Shown: positions 43,248-52,045, numbered from the stretch's first letter. The stretch: DNA of 64,000 nt from Ignisphaera aggregans DSM 17230 (GCA_000145985.1 CP002098.1:998182-1062181); one strand, 5' to 3'. Program-made: numbers and translations. Notes: a model not told the origin generated them from the letters alone.

Positions 43248-44129
43248 TTAACCAGATCTATACGATTCTTTACGCTTAGATCTAAACTTAGAATAACCTT
43301 TGATGAGAATATCCATAGGCATAACCTCCTCAACACCATCACTATTCAATAGCCTTACAACATCTCCATCAACAGATAGAACAGTATAAGGAACTCCACT
43401 AACAACTATATAGTCTCCAGGCTTAATATTCATGATTCTTATCGATATATATTTTCTTGCATATCTAGAGCCATCAGATCTCCTCATAACATCTCCATAG
43501 GATTCTACAATCCTTACATATCTCCATCTTCTCCTAGCCATTTCAACTATTTTTGTAGCTGTATGTATATCGAGAACCTTGATATCAAAACCATTATCTA
43601 CCTCTGATATCTCTGAAATGAAATCTGTAAACATCTCTGAAATCTCATCTATAAATTTATTTACCTCACCATCTATATTAAGATATCTTAGCTGTATTAT
43701 TGCTGTATAGCTCTTTCCATGTCTTCTACGACAATTTATACAAATAGTTTTTCTCCATCTTATTGGTATAGATTTTACTATATCCATAGTTGTTTTCCCA
43801 TGTATAGAAATCTTTAGAATTATATTGGCTACCCCCTCGGCAATTCTCCCTAGATCTATATCAAGAGAAACTATCTTTATATCCTCAGCAACATTTATTC
43901 TACTAGATATAACTTCTCTAACTATGAGTTTTGCTTCCTCTGGAGTTGTTGGATAATACCACTTACCATTATATCTAATAGCACCACATATACCACATGA
44001 CTCTATCTCTATAAAGTCTATAGGTTTTACAATACCTTTTACCTCGACAAAACATTTTGGACATAGATTATCAATAATAGGAGTATCTTTTGATTCCTCT
44101 ACACCACATCTTACACAAAATCGTTTCAA
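43248..44129 (-). CDS. nmd3: archaeal NMD3 homologue
   Basis: A 293-residue protein with N-terminal zinc-binding CVRCGVE...CPKC and CGICGAIRYNGKW, then the CINCRRRHG element, typical of NMD3. The middle contains KVLDIHTATKIVEMARRR, and the C-terminal part is an OB/SH3-like domain ending in basic residues. Eukaryotic NMD3 is the 60S export adaptor. The archaeal homologue presumably guards immature large subunits. It overlaps DUF424 by four bases and precedes aIF1A. Confidence 0.9.
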   Translation of the reverse strand: MKRFCVRCGVEESKDTPIIDNLCPKCFVEVKGIVKPIDFIEIESCGICGAIRYNGKWYYPTTPEEAKLIVREVISSRINVAEDIKIVSLDIDLGRIAEGVANIILKISIHGKTTMDIVKSIPIRWRKTICINCRRRHGKSYTAIIQLRYLNIDGEVNKFIDEISEMFTDFISEISEVDNGFDIKVLDIHTATKIVEMARRRWRYVRIVESYGDVMRRSDGSRYARKYISIRIMNIKPGDYIVVSGVPYTVLSVDGDVVRLLNSDGVEEVMPMDILIKGYSKFRSKRKESYRSG

Positions 44130-44437
44130 TACTCATAAACCTCTCTTATTATCTGAATATGTAGTTGATCTCCAACTCTAAGAGCAAATTCTACTGATGC
44201 AAGTCCCCTCTTACTAAGTTCCTCAACAATTCTCTTACCTGATGCAACAACAATATCGGCCATCTTTATAGCTTCTAAAACTTTCTCAAGACTTACTCTC
44301 TCACCACCATAGAATTTTGTTGAGATGTCTAGAACTATTGGTCCATCTCTAAATACCTTGCCCAAGATCTCTTCGTCACATATAGCTACCACTACTTTTC
44401 CCTCACCTCTATGGATCTTTAGAAAATATTTATCCAT
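44126..44437 (-). CDS. DUF424-family protein
   Basis: A 103-residue archaeal protein with HRGEGKVVVAICDEEILGKVF, a middle FYGG element and VEFALRVGDQL at the end, the DUF424 pattern. It is regularly located between aIF2-beta and NMD3 in archaeal genomes, suggesting a role in translation or ribosome assembly, but no activity is known. It overlaps NMD3 by four bases. Confidence 0.88.
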   Translation of the reverse strand: MDKYFLKIHRGEGKVVVAICDEEILGKVFRDGPIVLDISTKFYGGERVSLEKVLEAIKMADIVVASGKRIVEELSKRGLASVEFALRVGDQLHIQIIREVYEY

Positions 44438-44445
44438 AGCAACAC

Positions 44446-44880
44446 CTATACAGGTTTAATAGATGATATAGCTCCACATGCTAAACAGCGTATATACCAT
44501 ATCTTTCCCTCTCTTATAAGCTCTGTATCATAGCTTTTACATGTAGGGCATTTTACATAGGTCTCTAGAAATCTATTATACTGATTTATTATGGACTGTG
44601 CCTTTATATTCTTATATATTATCAACACATTCTTCTCATCTACAGATCCTGAAGCACCTAGCTCCTTAAGGAGAAATCTTGCTACAATCCTTGGATCTCT
44701 TCTAATCCTTTCACAGACATAACCAAAATTCCTTATAATGACATGCTCCCCTATATACTCAAGCTCTAGCTGAGGTATATCATAGGCTCTCGAACTCTTC
44801 CTCACAGGTAATTTAGAGTAGAGCCTATCCAGTAGTTCATCATAGCTATATATAATCTTGGTCTCAGTATCCATAGCCAT
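44446..44880 (-). CDS. eif2b: translation initiation factor aIF2 subunit beta
   Basis: Core motifs: YIGEHVIIRNFGYVCERIRRDP, VARFLLKELGASGS and a C-terminal zinc ribbon CPTC...CLACGA. In the aIF2 trimer, beta helps carry initiator Met-tRNA to the small subunit. ATG 44880 is chosen because GGGAG lies six bases upstream, whereas a TTG at 44901 would add seven residues. It is first in the aIF2-beta, DUF424, NMD3, aIF1A, Rio1, Dim2 run. Confidence 0.94.
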   Translation of the reverse strand: MAMDTETKIIYSYDELLDRLYSKLPVRKSSRAYDIPQLELEYIGEHVIIRNFGYVCERIRRDPRIVARFLLKELGASGSVDEKNVLIIYKNIKAQSIINQYNRFLETYVKCPTCKSYDTELIREGKIWYIRCLACGAISSIKPV

Positions 44881-44964
44881 ATTAACTCCCTTTCTAAACA
44901 ATATCTATTCTGATACAGCTTAAAACCCAATATGCAGTAAAACATTATAGTAATAGTGATCTAG

Positions 44965-46245
44965 ATGAAGATATATATAGAGACCTATGGATGTGCACTA
45001 AATAGAGCTGATACAAATATAATTAAGACTCTTCTTATTGAGAAGAAGATAGAGATTGTTGATAGTCCTAGAGAAGCTGATGTCATAATTCTTAATACAT
45101 GTGTTGTTAGATATGATACAGAGGTAAGAATGCTGAAGAGATTAGAGGAACTTTCAAAAACTGGAAAGAAGATTATAGTCTCTGGATGTATGGCTAGAGC
45201 TCTACCAATAAAGATAAGAAGTGTTAATCCAAAAGCAGTCCTACTACCTCCACAGAGTATCCATAGAATATATGAAGCTATAAATGCTGATGATGGCTAT
45301 ATATTCTTTGATGAGATTAAGACATTTACTGTAATGCCAAAGATTATCGATGGTGTTAAGGCAACTATACCTGTAGCAGAGGGATGTCTAGATGAATGTT
45401 CTTTCTGTATAGTGAAGATAGCTAGACCACATCTAAAGAGTATACCTATAGAGAATATTGTCAATGCTGTTAAGGAGGTTATCTCTATGGGGGCTATAGA
45501 GATAGAGATAACGGCACAGGATCTAAGTGTCTATGGATATGATATATATGGAGAATATGCATTACCAAAACTACTTGAGAGTATCTTGGAGATAGAGAGA
45601 GAGGATTTTGTTATAAGAATAGGTCAGCTTAACCCTAGGCACCTGGTAAACTATTTGGATAGATTTATAGCTATACTAAGAGATCCTAGGGTATATAAAC
45701 ATGTGCATATACCTGTTCAAAGTGGTAATAATAGGGTTCTAGAGGCTATGAATAGAAAGCATGGTGTAGAGCTATTCCTAGATATTATATCAGAGCTTAG
45801 GAAGAAGATAGAGGGTATACAGATAGCTACAGATATAATAGTGGGTCACCCGGGTGAAGATGAAGAAGCATTTATGGATAGTGTTAAGCTGATAACGGAA
45901 AACTATATAGATCGTGTCCATATAGCAAGATATTCACCAAGACCATTAACAAGATCATCACTAATGAAACAAATTCCAGATCCTATAAAGAAGTCTAGGA
46001 GTAGCTATATAGAGAAGATATATGAGGTAGTTGCATATGAGGTTAATAGAGAGTATATAGGGTCTATAGCAGAGGTATGGATAACAGAGATAGATAGTAG
46101 GAGGAATATAGCTATAGGAAGACTATTTAACTATAGACCAGTAGTACTAGATAGAGGACCTGAGGCCTTAGGTAGAAAGGCATTTGTAGAAATTAGAGAT
46201 GCAACATTCTATGACCTTAGAGGAATAGTAAAAGAATTAGTCTAG
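44965..46245 (+). CDS. tRNA t6A37 methylthiotransferase (MtaB/CDKAL1 type)
   Basis: A radical SAM methylthiotransferase of 426 residues. N-terminal UPF0004 cysteines occur in YGCALNRAD, NTCVVR and SGCMA. The radical SAM triad is in GCLDECSFCIVK, followed by PVQSGNNRVLEAM and IIVGHPGEDEEAF. A C-terminal TRAM-like domain covers about 370-426. This class converts t6A to ms2t6A at position 37 of tRNA-Lys. It therefore acts after the KEOPS complex encoded nearby. It is divergent from aIF2-beta and convergent with the 77-residue protein, overlapping it by four bases. Confidence 0.93.
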   Translation: MKIYIETYGCALNRADTNIIKTLLIEKKIEIVDSPREADVIILNTCVVRYDTEVRMLKRLEELSKTGKKIIVSGCMARALPIKIRSVNPKAVLLPPQSIHRIYEAINADDGYIFFDEIKTFTVMPKIIDGVKATIPVAEGCLDECSFCIVKIARPHLKSIPIENIVNAVKEVISMGAIEIEITAQDLSVYGYDIYGEYALPKLLESILEIEREDFVIRIGQLNPRHLVNYLDRFIAILRDPRVYKHVHIPVQSGNNRVLEAMNRKHGVELFLDIISELRKKIEGIQIATDIIVGHPGEDEEAFMDSVKLITENYIDRVHIARYSPRPLTRSSLMKQIPDPIKKSRSSYIEKIYEVVAYEVNREYIGSIAEVWITEIDSRRNIAIGRLFNYRPVVLDRGPEALGRKAFVEIRDATFYDLRGIVKELV

Positions 46246-46478
46246 TTATTGTTACTAAAAATAAGATTAGCTATAATCTCAGCAGGAGCAGTATCGCCGT
46301 AGAACTTCTTAAGAATCTCTAAAACCCTCTCCCTATCACTCAAAACAATATCACTAAAACTCTTACCATATAGCTGTCTACAGAAAACATCTAGTATTGG
46401 GTATAGCCCAGGAACAACCCTATTAAGCTTAGATCTAATAACCTCTATCCTACTCTGAGAATCCTTACTCCGATCCAT
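46242..46478 (-). CDS. small helical archaeal protein (DUF3227/NitrOD5-like)
   Basis: A 78-residue helical protein with FCRQLYGKSFSDIVLSDRERVLEILKKFYG-type pattern (cited in part: GKSFSDIVLSD). This is reminiscent of small archaeal DUF3227-like proteins, but the assignment is tentative. ATG 46478 has a GGTG six bases upstream and is preferred to the GTG at 46487. Its last four bases overlap the convergent methylthiotransferase. Confidence 0.65.
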   Translation of the reverse strand: MDRSKDSQSRIEVIRSKLNRVVPGLYPILDVFCRQLYGKSFSDIVLSDRERVLEILKKFYGDTAPAEIIANLIFSNNN

Positions 46479-46577
46479 ACCTAACACCTAAAAGAGAGAT
46501 GTAATGAGAACCCAAAAAACTATGTTTTAAAAATATTAATGAAAAACTATTGTTTCAGAGTATATAAACCCCAAAAC

Positions 46578-46721
46578 TTATGCAAGGCTTCTGTCTTTTG
46601 GATCATAATCTGCTCCAACCCTAACTAATCCAATAGCTGCTGCTATAGCTAGTACCACACTTGCTATAGCTACAAATATAGATATATATCTCCAAATTCT
46701 TAACATTCTTAGACTAGACAT
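46578..46721 (-). CDS. single-span small membrane protein (47 residues)
   Basis: A short gene with ATG at 46719-46721 preceded by GGTG at six bases. The product starts MSSLRMLRIWRYIS, has one strong helix (IFVAIASVVLAIAAAIGLV), then VGADYDPKDRSLA. The positive N-terminus predicts an outward C-terminus. The DYDPKDR tail is distinctive. I do not know the family. Sec61-beta and SecE were considered and do not match. It lies between two unknown genes. Confidence 0.6.
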   Translation of the reverse strand: MSSLRMLRIWRYISIFVAIASVVLAIAAAIGLVRVGADYDPKDRSLA

Positions 46722-46833
46722 ATCTTACACCGAGACAAAGAACAAATATATTTAGATAATATGTTTTTCAAAGAGAATATTAATGAGAGCCGGTGCTTCA
46801 GAATATATGAACCAGCTGTAACTTGGTGTTTCA

Positions 46834-47931
46834 ATGAGTGCCAAGACTATACCTAGTGAATTTGCATATAGATTAGAACTTCTCTATACACTAAATATAC
46901 TTACATCTACACTACTAATAAGAGAATTGGGGTATGACCGTGGAGATCTAGTTAGAAATATGTTTGAATCACTAGATTTTAAGGGCATTGCCCTACGACC
47001 CGATATTATGACCCATAGACTAAGACTAATACAAGTCTTTCCCATATTAAGATTTAAAAGAGTAAAGCCATGTGATGTCTCAAAGGTTTTGTGGGACTCT
47101 TCTCTCCCTATACGTTCCATAGCGATATATCCACCATCAACAATGATACTATCTCTATTCTCCACTAAGAGTGGTTTGAATTCTCTGTTCAATGTATTGA
47201 ATAGATATAATTATATAGATATCTATGTCTTTCCCTATGTTGTTCGTTCTAAGCCCTACGTCCCTCTTCTAAATGCATTACTTAGTGGAAATCTTAATGA
47301 GGTTATAAGTCCTTCGTCTCTAGATCTTTGCTATAGTAAGAGGTTTAAGCTTCCTGATGACTGGGGCTCTAGACCTCATATAGATAAGGTTGATCTTGCA
47401 ATTCTAAATATTGTTTCTCTAGATCCTAAGATAACTATTGAGAAGCTTACCTATGAACTTAGTAAAAAGTTGATGAAGCCATTTACTACCTCTAAGGTTA
47501 GGAAACATGTTCTTCATGCCTCTAGATTTATCTTTGGTTATAGGGTCAGTATTCATGGAGTGCCCTCAGTATCAGATGTTAATAGATGCTACATTGTTGA
47601 GAATGTTAGTAGATCTGATGATCTTTGTCTATCTATTGTTAGACATCCCCTTTCAGTTTCATGTAATTGGTCTGATGAGGGTAAGGTATTGGCATGTTTT
47701 TCTGTTCCACTTGAGAGAGCCGTTGACTTCCATGTTAATATCACTTCTTTTCTACAAACGTTTGGTGAGGTTGTTGAGTTTTTTGATTATGTTTTTAGAG
47801 CTGGATTTTTTGCAGCTTCTACAGTTCCTTATGATGCATGGATTTCTAAGGCTAGGTCTTGGAGGATTGGTGAGGATAGTTTTAAGAGTGTTTTAGATAG
47901 GTTGCATAGGTATGGATGTTATGAGTCTTAG
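46834..47931 (+). CDS. unrecognised protein with central winged-helix-like segment
   Basis: A 365-residue soluble protein that I cannot assign. A helix-turn-helix-like stretch lies at about 185-230 (DKVDLAILNIVSLDPKITIEKLTYELSKK is the region, with LAILNIV and IEKLTYEL as helices), similar in style to AsnC/winged-helix sensors. N- and C-terminal parts (each about 140 residues) could be ligand-binding repeats, with a strand pattern IAIYPPSTMILSLFSTK and CFSVPLERAVDFHV. A regulatory role is only a guess. ATG follows GGTG by five bases. Confidence 0.7.
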   Translation: MSAKTIPSEFAYRLELLYTLNILTSTLLIRELGYDRGDLVRNMFESLDFKGIALRPDIMTHRLRLIQVFPILRFKRVKPCDVSKVLWDSSLPIRSIAIYPPSTMILSLFSTKSGLNSLFNVLNRYNYIDIYVFPYVVRSKPYVPLLNALLSGNLNEVISPSSLDLCYSKRFKLPDDWGSRPHIDKVDLAILNIVSLDPKITIEKLTYELSKKLMKPFTTSKVRKHVLHASRFIFGYRVSIHGVPSVSDVNRCYIVENVSRSDDLCLSIVRHPLSVSCNWSDEGKVLACFSVPLERAVDFHVNITSFLQTFGEVVEFFDYVFRAGFFAASTVPYDAWISKARSWRIGEDSFKSVLDRLHRYGCYES

Positions 47932-48049
47932 CTTTTACTATATCTATCTTTGGCTCTAGATTCTTAGTGTATTGTGCTAAGGTTTATTCTCTATATGTGT
48001 AAGATAGATATATAGGGGTTTGTATTTAAATTTGTTTTTAGTGGTTGTT

Positions 48050-49036
48050 ATGGTTGATATACTTGTTTTAAATTCAAATGATGTTGCATCTATACTCTCT
48101 ATGAAAGATGTTATTAGTCTTGTTGAGAATGCATTTAGGGAGAAGGGTCTTGGAAGGGTTCAGATGCCTCCTAAGGTATATCTCTTTTTCAGTAGATATG
48201 ATGGTGATTTAAGAGCTATGCCAGCGTATTTCGAGGGTCTTGATATTGCTGGTGTTAAGATTGTTAATTCTCATCCAATGAATCCTACTAGATATGGTCT
48301 TCCAACTGTTATGGCTGTTATCTATCTTGTTGATCCAAGAGGTGGAAGACCTTTGTGTATAATGGATGGAACTCTGATAACTGGTATGAGGACTGGTGGT
48401 GCTGCTGGTGTTGCTACAAAGTATCTTGGTAGAAGGGATTCAAGGATTGTTGGTATTATAGGAGCAGGTTTTTTAGCTAGATTTCATCTTGAGGCTTTTA
48501 CCAATGTTATTAGTGTTGAACGTGTTAAGATATATGATGTTATTAGGTCTAAGGCTGAGGATTTTGCTAAGCGTTACTCTTCTATCTATGGAATAGATAT
48601 AGAGGTTGCTAATGATGTTAGAGAAGCTGTATATGGTGTAGATGTATTAGCTACTCTTACACCATCTAGAGAACCTATAGTTAGAAATGAATGGGTTTCT
48701 GAGGGTATGCATATAAATGCTATGGGTGCTGATGCACCTGGGAAGGAGGAGCTTGATCCAGATATATTGAGGAGAGCTAAGATAGTTGTTGATGATATGG
48801 AGCAGGCTATCCATAGTGGTGAGATAAATGTCCCTATATCAAGAGGTATTATAAGGAGAGAGGATATCTATGGTGAACTTGGGGAAATTGTTGCTGGAAT
48901 TAAACCTGGGAGAACTTCTGATAGAGAAATAACAATATTTGATTCTACTGGTTTAGCTATACAAGATATTATAGTTGCATGGCATGTATATAGAGAGGCT
49001 GAGAAGCGTGGAATTGGTAGAATAATTAGTTTATAG
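48050..49036 (+). CDS. ornithine cyclodeaminase/mu-crystallin family (archaeal alanine dehydrogenase-like)
   Basis: A 328-residue NAD-dependent enzyme of the OCD/mu-crystallin family, with VKIVNSHPMNP, the TGMRTGGAAGVATKYL substrate loop and the Rossmann motif GIIGAGFLARFHLEAF. C-terminal INAMGADAPGKEELD is typical. Archaeoglobus and other archaeal members act as alanine dehydrogenase, while others are ornithine cyclodeaminase or Delta1-pyrroline reductase, so the exact substrate is open. ATG 48050 is preferred to the TTG at 48020, which would add ten hydrophobic residues. Confidence 0.88.
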   Translation: MVDILVLNSNDVASILSMKDVISLVENAFREKGLGRVQMPPKVYLFFSRYDGDLRAMPAYFEGLDIAGVKIVNSHPMNPTRYGLPTVMAVIYLVDPRGGRPLCIMDGTLITGMRTGGAAGVATKYLGRRDSRIVGIIGAGFLARFHLEAFTNVISVERVKIYDVIRSKAEDFAKRYSSIYGIDIEVANDVREAVYGVDVLATLTPSREPIVRNEWVSEGMHINAMGADAPGKEELDPDILRRAKIVVDDMEQAIHSGEINVPISRGIIRREDIYGELGEIVAGIKPGRTSDREITIFDSTGLAIQDIIVAWHVYREAEKRGIGRIISL

Positions 49037-49039
49037 ATC

Positions 49040-49765
49040 TTAGCTATGTCCATATTTTGTTAATGTTGTTTGCTTCTGTATTGAGCTTCTTATACCTGGA
49101 TTATCTGTAGCAATACCATTTACACCATAGCTAATCATCTTTAGTGCTAGAGCAACGTCATTTACAGTCCATGTGAATATCTTTAGCTTTTTCGCATGGA
49201 TTTCTCTAACTATATTTGGTGTTACTATATTGTATCTCGGTAGAATGGCATATGCTTTCATCTTAACTGCTTCATCTATTGGTATAGGATATCTATATGT
49301 TAGTAAACCTATATCAATTGAGCTATTAATTTGTTTAACTCTTTTCAATGATTCATAGTTAAACGATATTATAAGGACATTATCAATAGCTTTATAAGCC
49401 TCGATAAGTCTAACAACCTCTTCCTCTATACCCTCATCCTTTAACTCTATAAATATAGGTATTCTATTTGCAAATATCTCTAAAACCTCCTCTAACGTAG
49501 GTATTGGCTCTTTTCCAAATACCTTTATATTCCTTATATCATCATATGCAAGTTCTGAAACCTTCTTATCTATATTAGCAACACGTTTTAGATTATCATC
49601 ATGTAACACTATTAGTTTTCCATCACTAGTCCTCCTAACATCTAATTCAAAGGCATCTGCACCCATATCTACAGCTTTTCTAAATGCAGCAATAGTATTC
49701 TCAGGTTCTAATGCTGAGGCACCTCTATGAGCTATTACTATGAATTTCTCCTCTAGTAAAACCAT
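49040..49765 (-). CDS. ugpQ: glycerophosphodiester phosphodiesterase
   Basis: A 241-residue GDPD TIM-barrel enzyme. HRGASALEPENT with the catalytic histidine, FELDVRRTSDGKLIVLHDD with metal ligands and second histidine, and IPIFIELKDEG are conserved. It hydrolyses glycerophosphodiesters, giving glycerol phosphate. In archaea lipid turnover products may be substrates. It lies four bases from the convergent OCD gene and seven bases after the unknown helical protein gene. Confidence 0.93.
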   Translation of the reverse strand: MVLLEEKFIVIAHRGASALEPENTIAAFRKAVDMGADAFELDVRRTSDGKLIVLHDDNLKRVANIDKKVSELAYDDIRNIKVFGKEPIPTLEEVLEIFANRIPIFIELKDEGIEEEVVRLIEAYKAIDNVLIISFNYESLKRVKQINSSIDIGLLTYRYPIPIDEAVKMKAYAILPRYNIVTPNIVREIHAKKLKIFTWTVNDVALALKMISYGVNGIATDNPGIRSSIQKQTTLTKYGHS

Positions 49766-49772
49766 GGTATAA

Positions 49773-50600
49773 CTACCTCTGTCCCCTCATAATAATCTTT
49801 GTTGATAGCTCCTGATAAAGCTTATATATATCTGAGGTTGATGGGTCTACACCTGTTGCTAAAAGATCATTGTATAGCCTTCTCGATATAGCCTCAATAT
49901 CTATACAAGGCTCTGTACATATAGTTATAGGATGAACCTGTTTTGATATTAGCATTGATATTAGTGCTATAGAAGCTATATCTGACGGCATTAGAGATCC
50001 TTTTTCAACTTTAGATGATATAACCTCAACAATTTGCATGATAAGCGGATCTTTATGGAGTTCTAATGAATCATTTAATGCTTTTACAATTAGCTGTACA
50101 TATGCATCACTATTGCTATGTGCTGATGGTAGTAAATCTACATCATCTAGACATAGATTTCTATTCATTTTTAAAGGCTCATATATCTTCTTCCCAAATG
50201 TATCTAAAAGAGATAGAGATTCGCTAATTAGATTAAGCATTCTAGTTATATCTGTAAGTATATGGATATCTATAAGACATCGACGTGCAACTGTATTAAT
50301 ATCAAAACCTGTATATTTTGGTAGAAACTGTACTATGTTTCTCAAAACCTGTTTCTCACTCTCACTAGCTTCAGAGATAAAGGATGCTAATCTCTTCTGA
50401 ATATATACTAACTCGCTATAACTAAGATTATTTCTCTTAAGCTTTTCTATAGCCCACATAGCAACAGCTATAGAGAGACCAAATCTTGGTTTTGTAAGAA
50501 AATCAAATCTAGAGACAATATCTCTATTGAGAATACCTTGAATTCTATAACATTTCTGTAGCTTTAGCAATACGTTAATGATCTCCTCATAGGTAATCAT
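49773..50600 (-). CDS. unrecognised helical protein upstream of GDPD
   Basis: A 275-residue, nearly all-helical soluble protein with no family that I recognise. The N-terminal part contains FDFLTKPRFGLSIAVAMWAIEKL, and the C-terminal part CTEPCIDIEAISRRLYND, with two cysteines spaced CX3C. It sits seven bases before the GDPD gene on the same strand, so it is probably co-transcribed. The ATG follows GGTG by eight bases, making it a real gene. Confidence 0.72.
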   Translation of the reverse strand: MITYEEIINVLLKLQKCYRIQGILNRDIVSRFDFLTKPRFGLSIAVAMWAIEKLKRNNLSYSELVYIQKRLASFISEASESEKQVLRNIVQFLPKYTGFDINTVARRCLIDIHILTDITRMLNLISESLSLLDTFGKKIYEPLKMNRNLCLDDVDLLPSAHSNSDAYVQLIVKALNDSLELHKDPLIMQIVEVISSKVEKGSLMPSDIASIALISMLISKQVHPITICTEPCIDIEAISRRLYNDLLATGVDPSTSDIYKLYQELSTKIIMRGQR

Positions 50601-50686
50601 CTAGATAGCACCAAAAAACCTATAGTATAGTTATAGATACAAAGAATAAAAATCTTTCTAGTATAGAGATAAGAGCAGTTAGAATC

Positions 50687-50920
50687 TTATCTCTCAACTA
50701 CTATCAACGTTGTTGTACTCTTTATATGTGGCATCCTCCTAATTTTAGCTATAACAGCATTCCTTAGATTATCAAATGTCTCAGCTTCAACAACTGTAAC
50801 TACATCGTATATGCCATAAACAACATGAACCTCTTTAACTTCTGGAAGCTGTGAAAGCTGTCTAGCTACATCTTCTTCCATTCCAACATCTGTATTTATT
50901 AATACTATCGCCTTAGGCAA
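50687..50920 (-). CDS. stand-alone Lrp/AsnC ligand-binding (RAM) domain protein
   Basis: A 77-residue RAM domain with VLINTDVGMEEDVARQLSQLPEVKEVHVVYGIYDVVTVVEA-type pattern (key piece EVHVVYGIYDVV) and no DNA-binding domain. Stand-alone RAM proteins form rings that bind amino acids and may modulate Lrp-type regulators. The start is TTG at 50920 after a GGGG element, as no ATG fits. Confidence 0.9.
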   Translation of the reverse strand: MPKAIVLINTDVGMEEDVARQLSQLPEVKEVHVVYGIYDVVTVVEAETFDNLRNAVIAKIRRMPHIKSTTTLIVVER

Positions 50921-51041
50921 AATACGTCCCCTAGAATTATAACATTTTAGAACGCTTATAAAAGTATTTATGATATTATAACATATATAGAATTAAATAG
51001 CATATCTGTAGTAGAGATGTATTGAATTTGGTGTTTAGCAT

Positions 51042-51179
51042 ATGGAGATAGGAGATTATGAAAAGAGTCATGTAGTTAGAATATGTAGGGAGAAATGCCT
51101 AGAGCAGGGTTATTATGGAGATACACTGAGTTATTGTATTGAAAAATGTATTGAGGATATTAGAGGTTTATCAAAATGA
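51042..51179 (+). CDS. 45-residue protein with twin CX3C motifs
   Basis: An open frame from ATG 51042, eight bases after GGTG, encodes a 45-residue acidic/basic mixed helix-hairpin. Cysteines 15, 19, 32 and 36 form CREKC and CIEKC, a CX3C-X12-CX3C arrangement. This is the layout of small helical hairpins clamped by two disulfides or one metal, known in eukaryotic small TIM and CHCH-type proteins. In an archaeon either disulfides or zinc are possible. No signal peptide is seen. It is followed after three bases by a GGTG that serves the next gene. Confidence 0.6.
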   Translation: MEIGDYEKSHVVRICREKCLEQGYYGDTLSYCIEKCIEDIRGLSK

Positions 51180-51193
51180 TTTGGTGATGTATT

Positions 51194-52045
51194 ATAATTA
51201 TTGAGAGAATCTCTATTGTGAGAGACATTGGATTTACAGTTTATAATATTGGAAAAGGTTCTCCATGTATATTCATTATTACAGGGTTTACAAAAAATGA
51301 TTTCTGCTGTACAGCGTCATTACTAAGTGTTATTGATGCTATTAGAGATGAGGATACTCGAGGATCTATAAAGATAGTGCCTATAGCTAATGAGATTCTA
51401 TATAGATATGGAACAAATATAGATTATTTAAGAGGTATTGATAAGGCTTTTCCAGGAAAAGATAAATCTATTGTAAGTTCTATTGCTGAAGGTATATGGA
51501 ATATTGCTAGAAGATGTGACTATGCTATAGAGTTACGATGTTCAAATAATGTATTGGACCATATCGTTATTCCTATAGATAGAATGGATTATTTGAGTGA
51601 ATTCGTTAGTTTTATACCCATAGAAACAGTTGTAATGATAAAAAGGCTTTCTAAGCGTCTATTCTATGAATTATCTGTAAGAAATGTAAAGTCATTGAGA
51701 ATTATATTAAGGGGTGGTAAAGAGTTTGAAGCTGATGATATAGATAGAATTAAGAATATAACTATATCTATTCTGAGAAATATTGGTATAATTAAAAAGA
51801 AATCGAAGAATCAGTCAATAGAGAGGCAATTCTTTAATGGTTATACTATAGTTAGGAGTAGGATGAGTGGTGTTTTTATGCCTGTGAAAAATGTGGGAGA
51901 TTTTGTAGAGAGGGATGATGTAATAGGTTCTCTCAATAACGATAAAGTTGTATCTCCAGTAAAGGGGAGGATTATATTTATGAGTAGAGCAACCTATGCT
52001 ACTATAAATAGAGTTCTCTGTGTAATTGCTAACTCTCTCCAATAA
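51194..52045 (+). CDS. succinylglutamate desuccinylase/aspartoacylase-like protein, altered active site, probable ATA start
   Basis: A protein of about 283 residues resembling the M14-like AstE/AspA family: PCIFIITGFTKND in place of the usual GGIHGDE zinc motif, then RGIDKAFPG matching the DLNRxFPG element, and a C-terminal lipoyl-like barrel (PVKNVGDFVERDDVIG, VVSPVKGRI). The zinc histidine and glutamate of the first motif are missing, so a hydrolase activity is doubtful. GTG 51218 is the first canonical start, but an in-frame ATA at 51194 lies exactly seven bases after GGTG and adds the strand IIERISIV that family members usually have. Confidence 0.72.
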   Translation: MIIERISIVRDIGFTVYNIGKGSPCIFIITGFTKNDFCCTASLLSVIDAIRDEDTRGSIKIVPIANEILYRYGTNIDYLRGIDKAFPGKDKSIVSSIAEGIWNIARRCDYAIELRCSNNVLDHIVIPIDRMDYLSEFVSFIPIETVVMIKRLSKRLFYELSVRNVKSLRIILRGGKEFEADDIDRIKNITISILRNIGIIKKKSKNQSIERQFFNGYTIVRSRMSGVFMPVKNVGDFVERDDVIGSLNNDKVVSPVKGRIIFMSRATYATINRVLCVIANSLQ

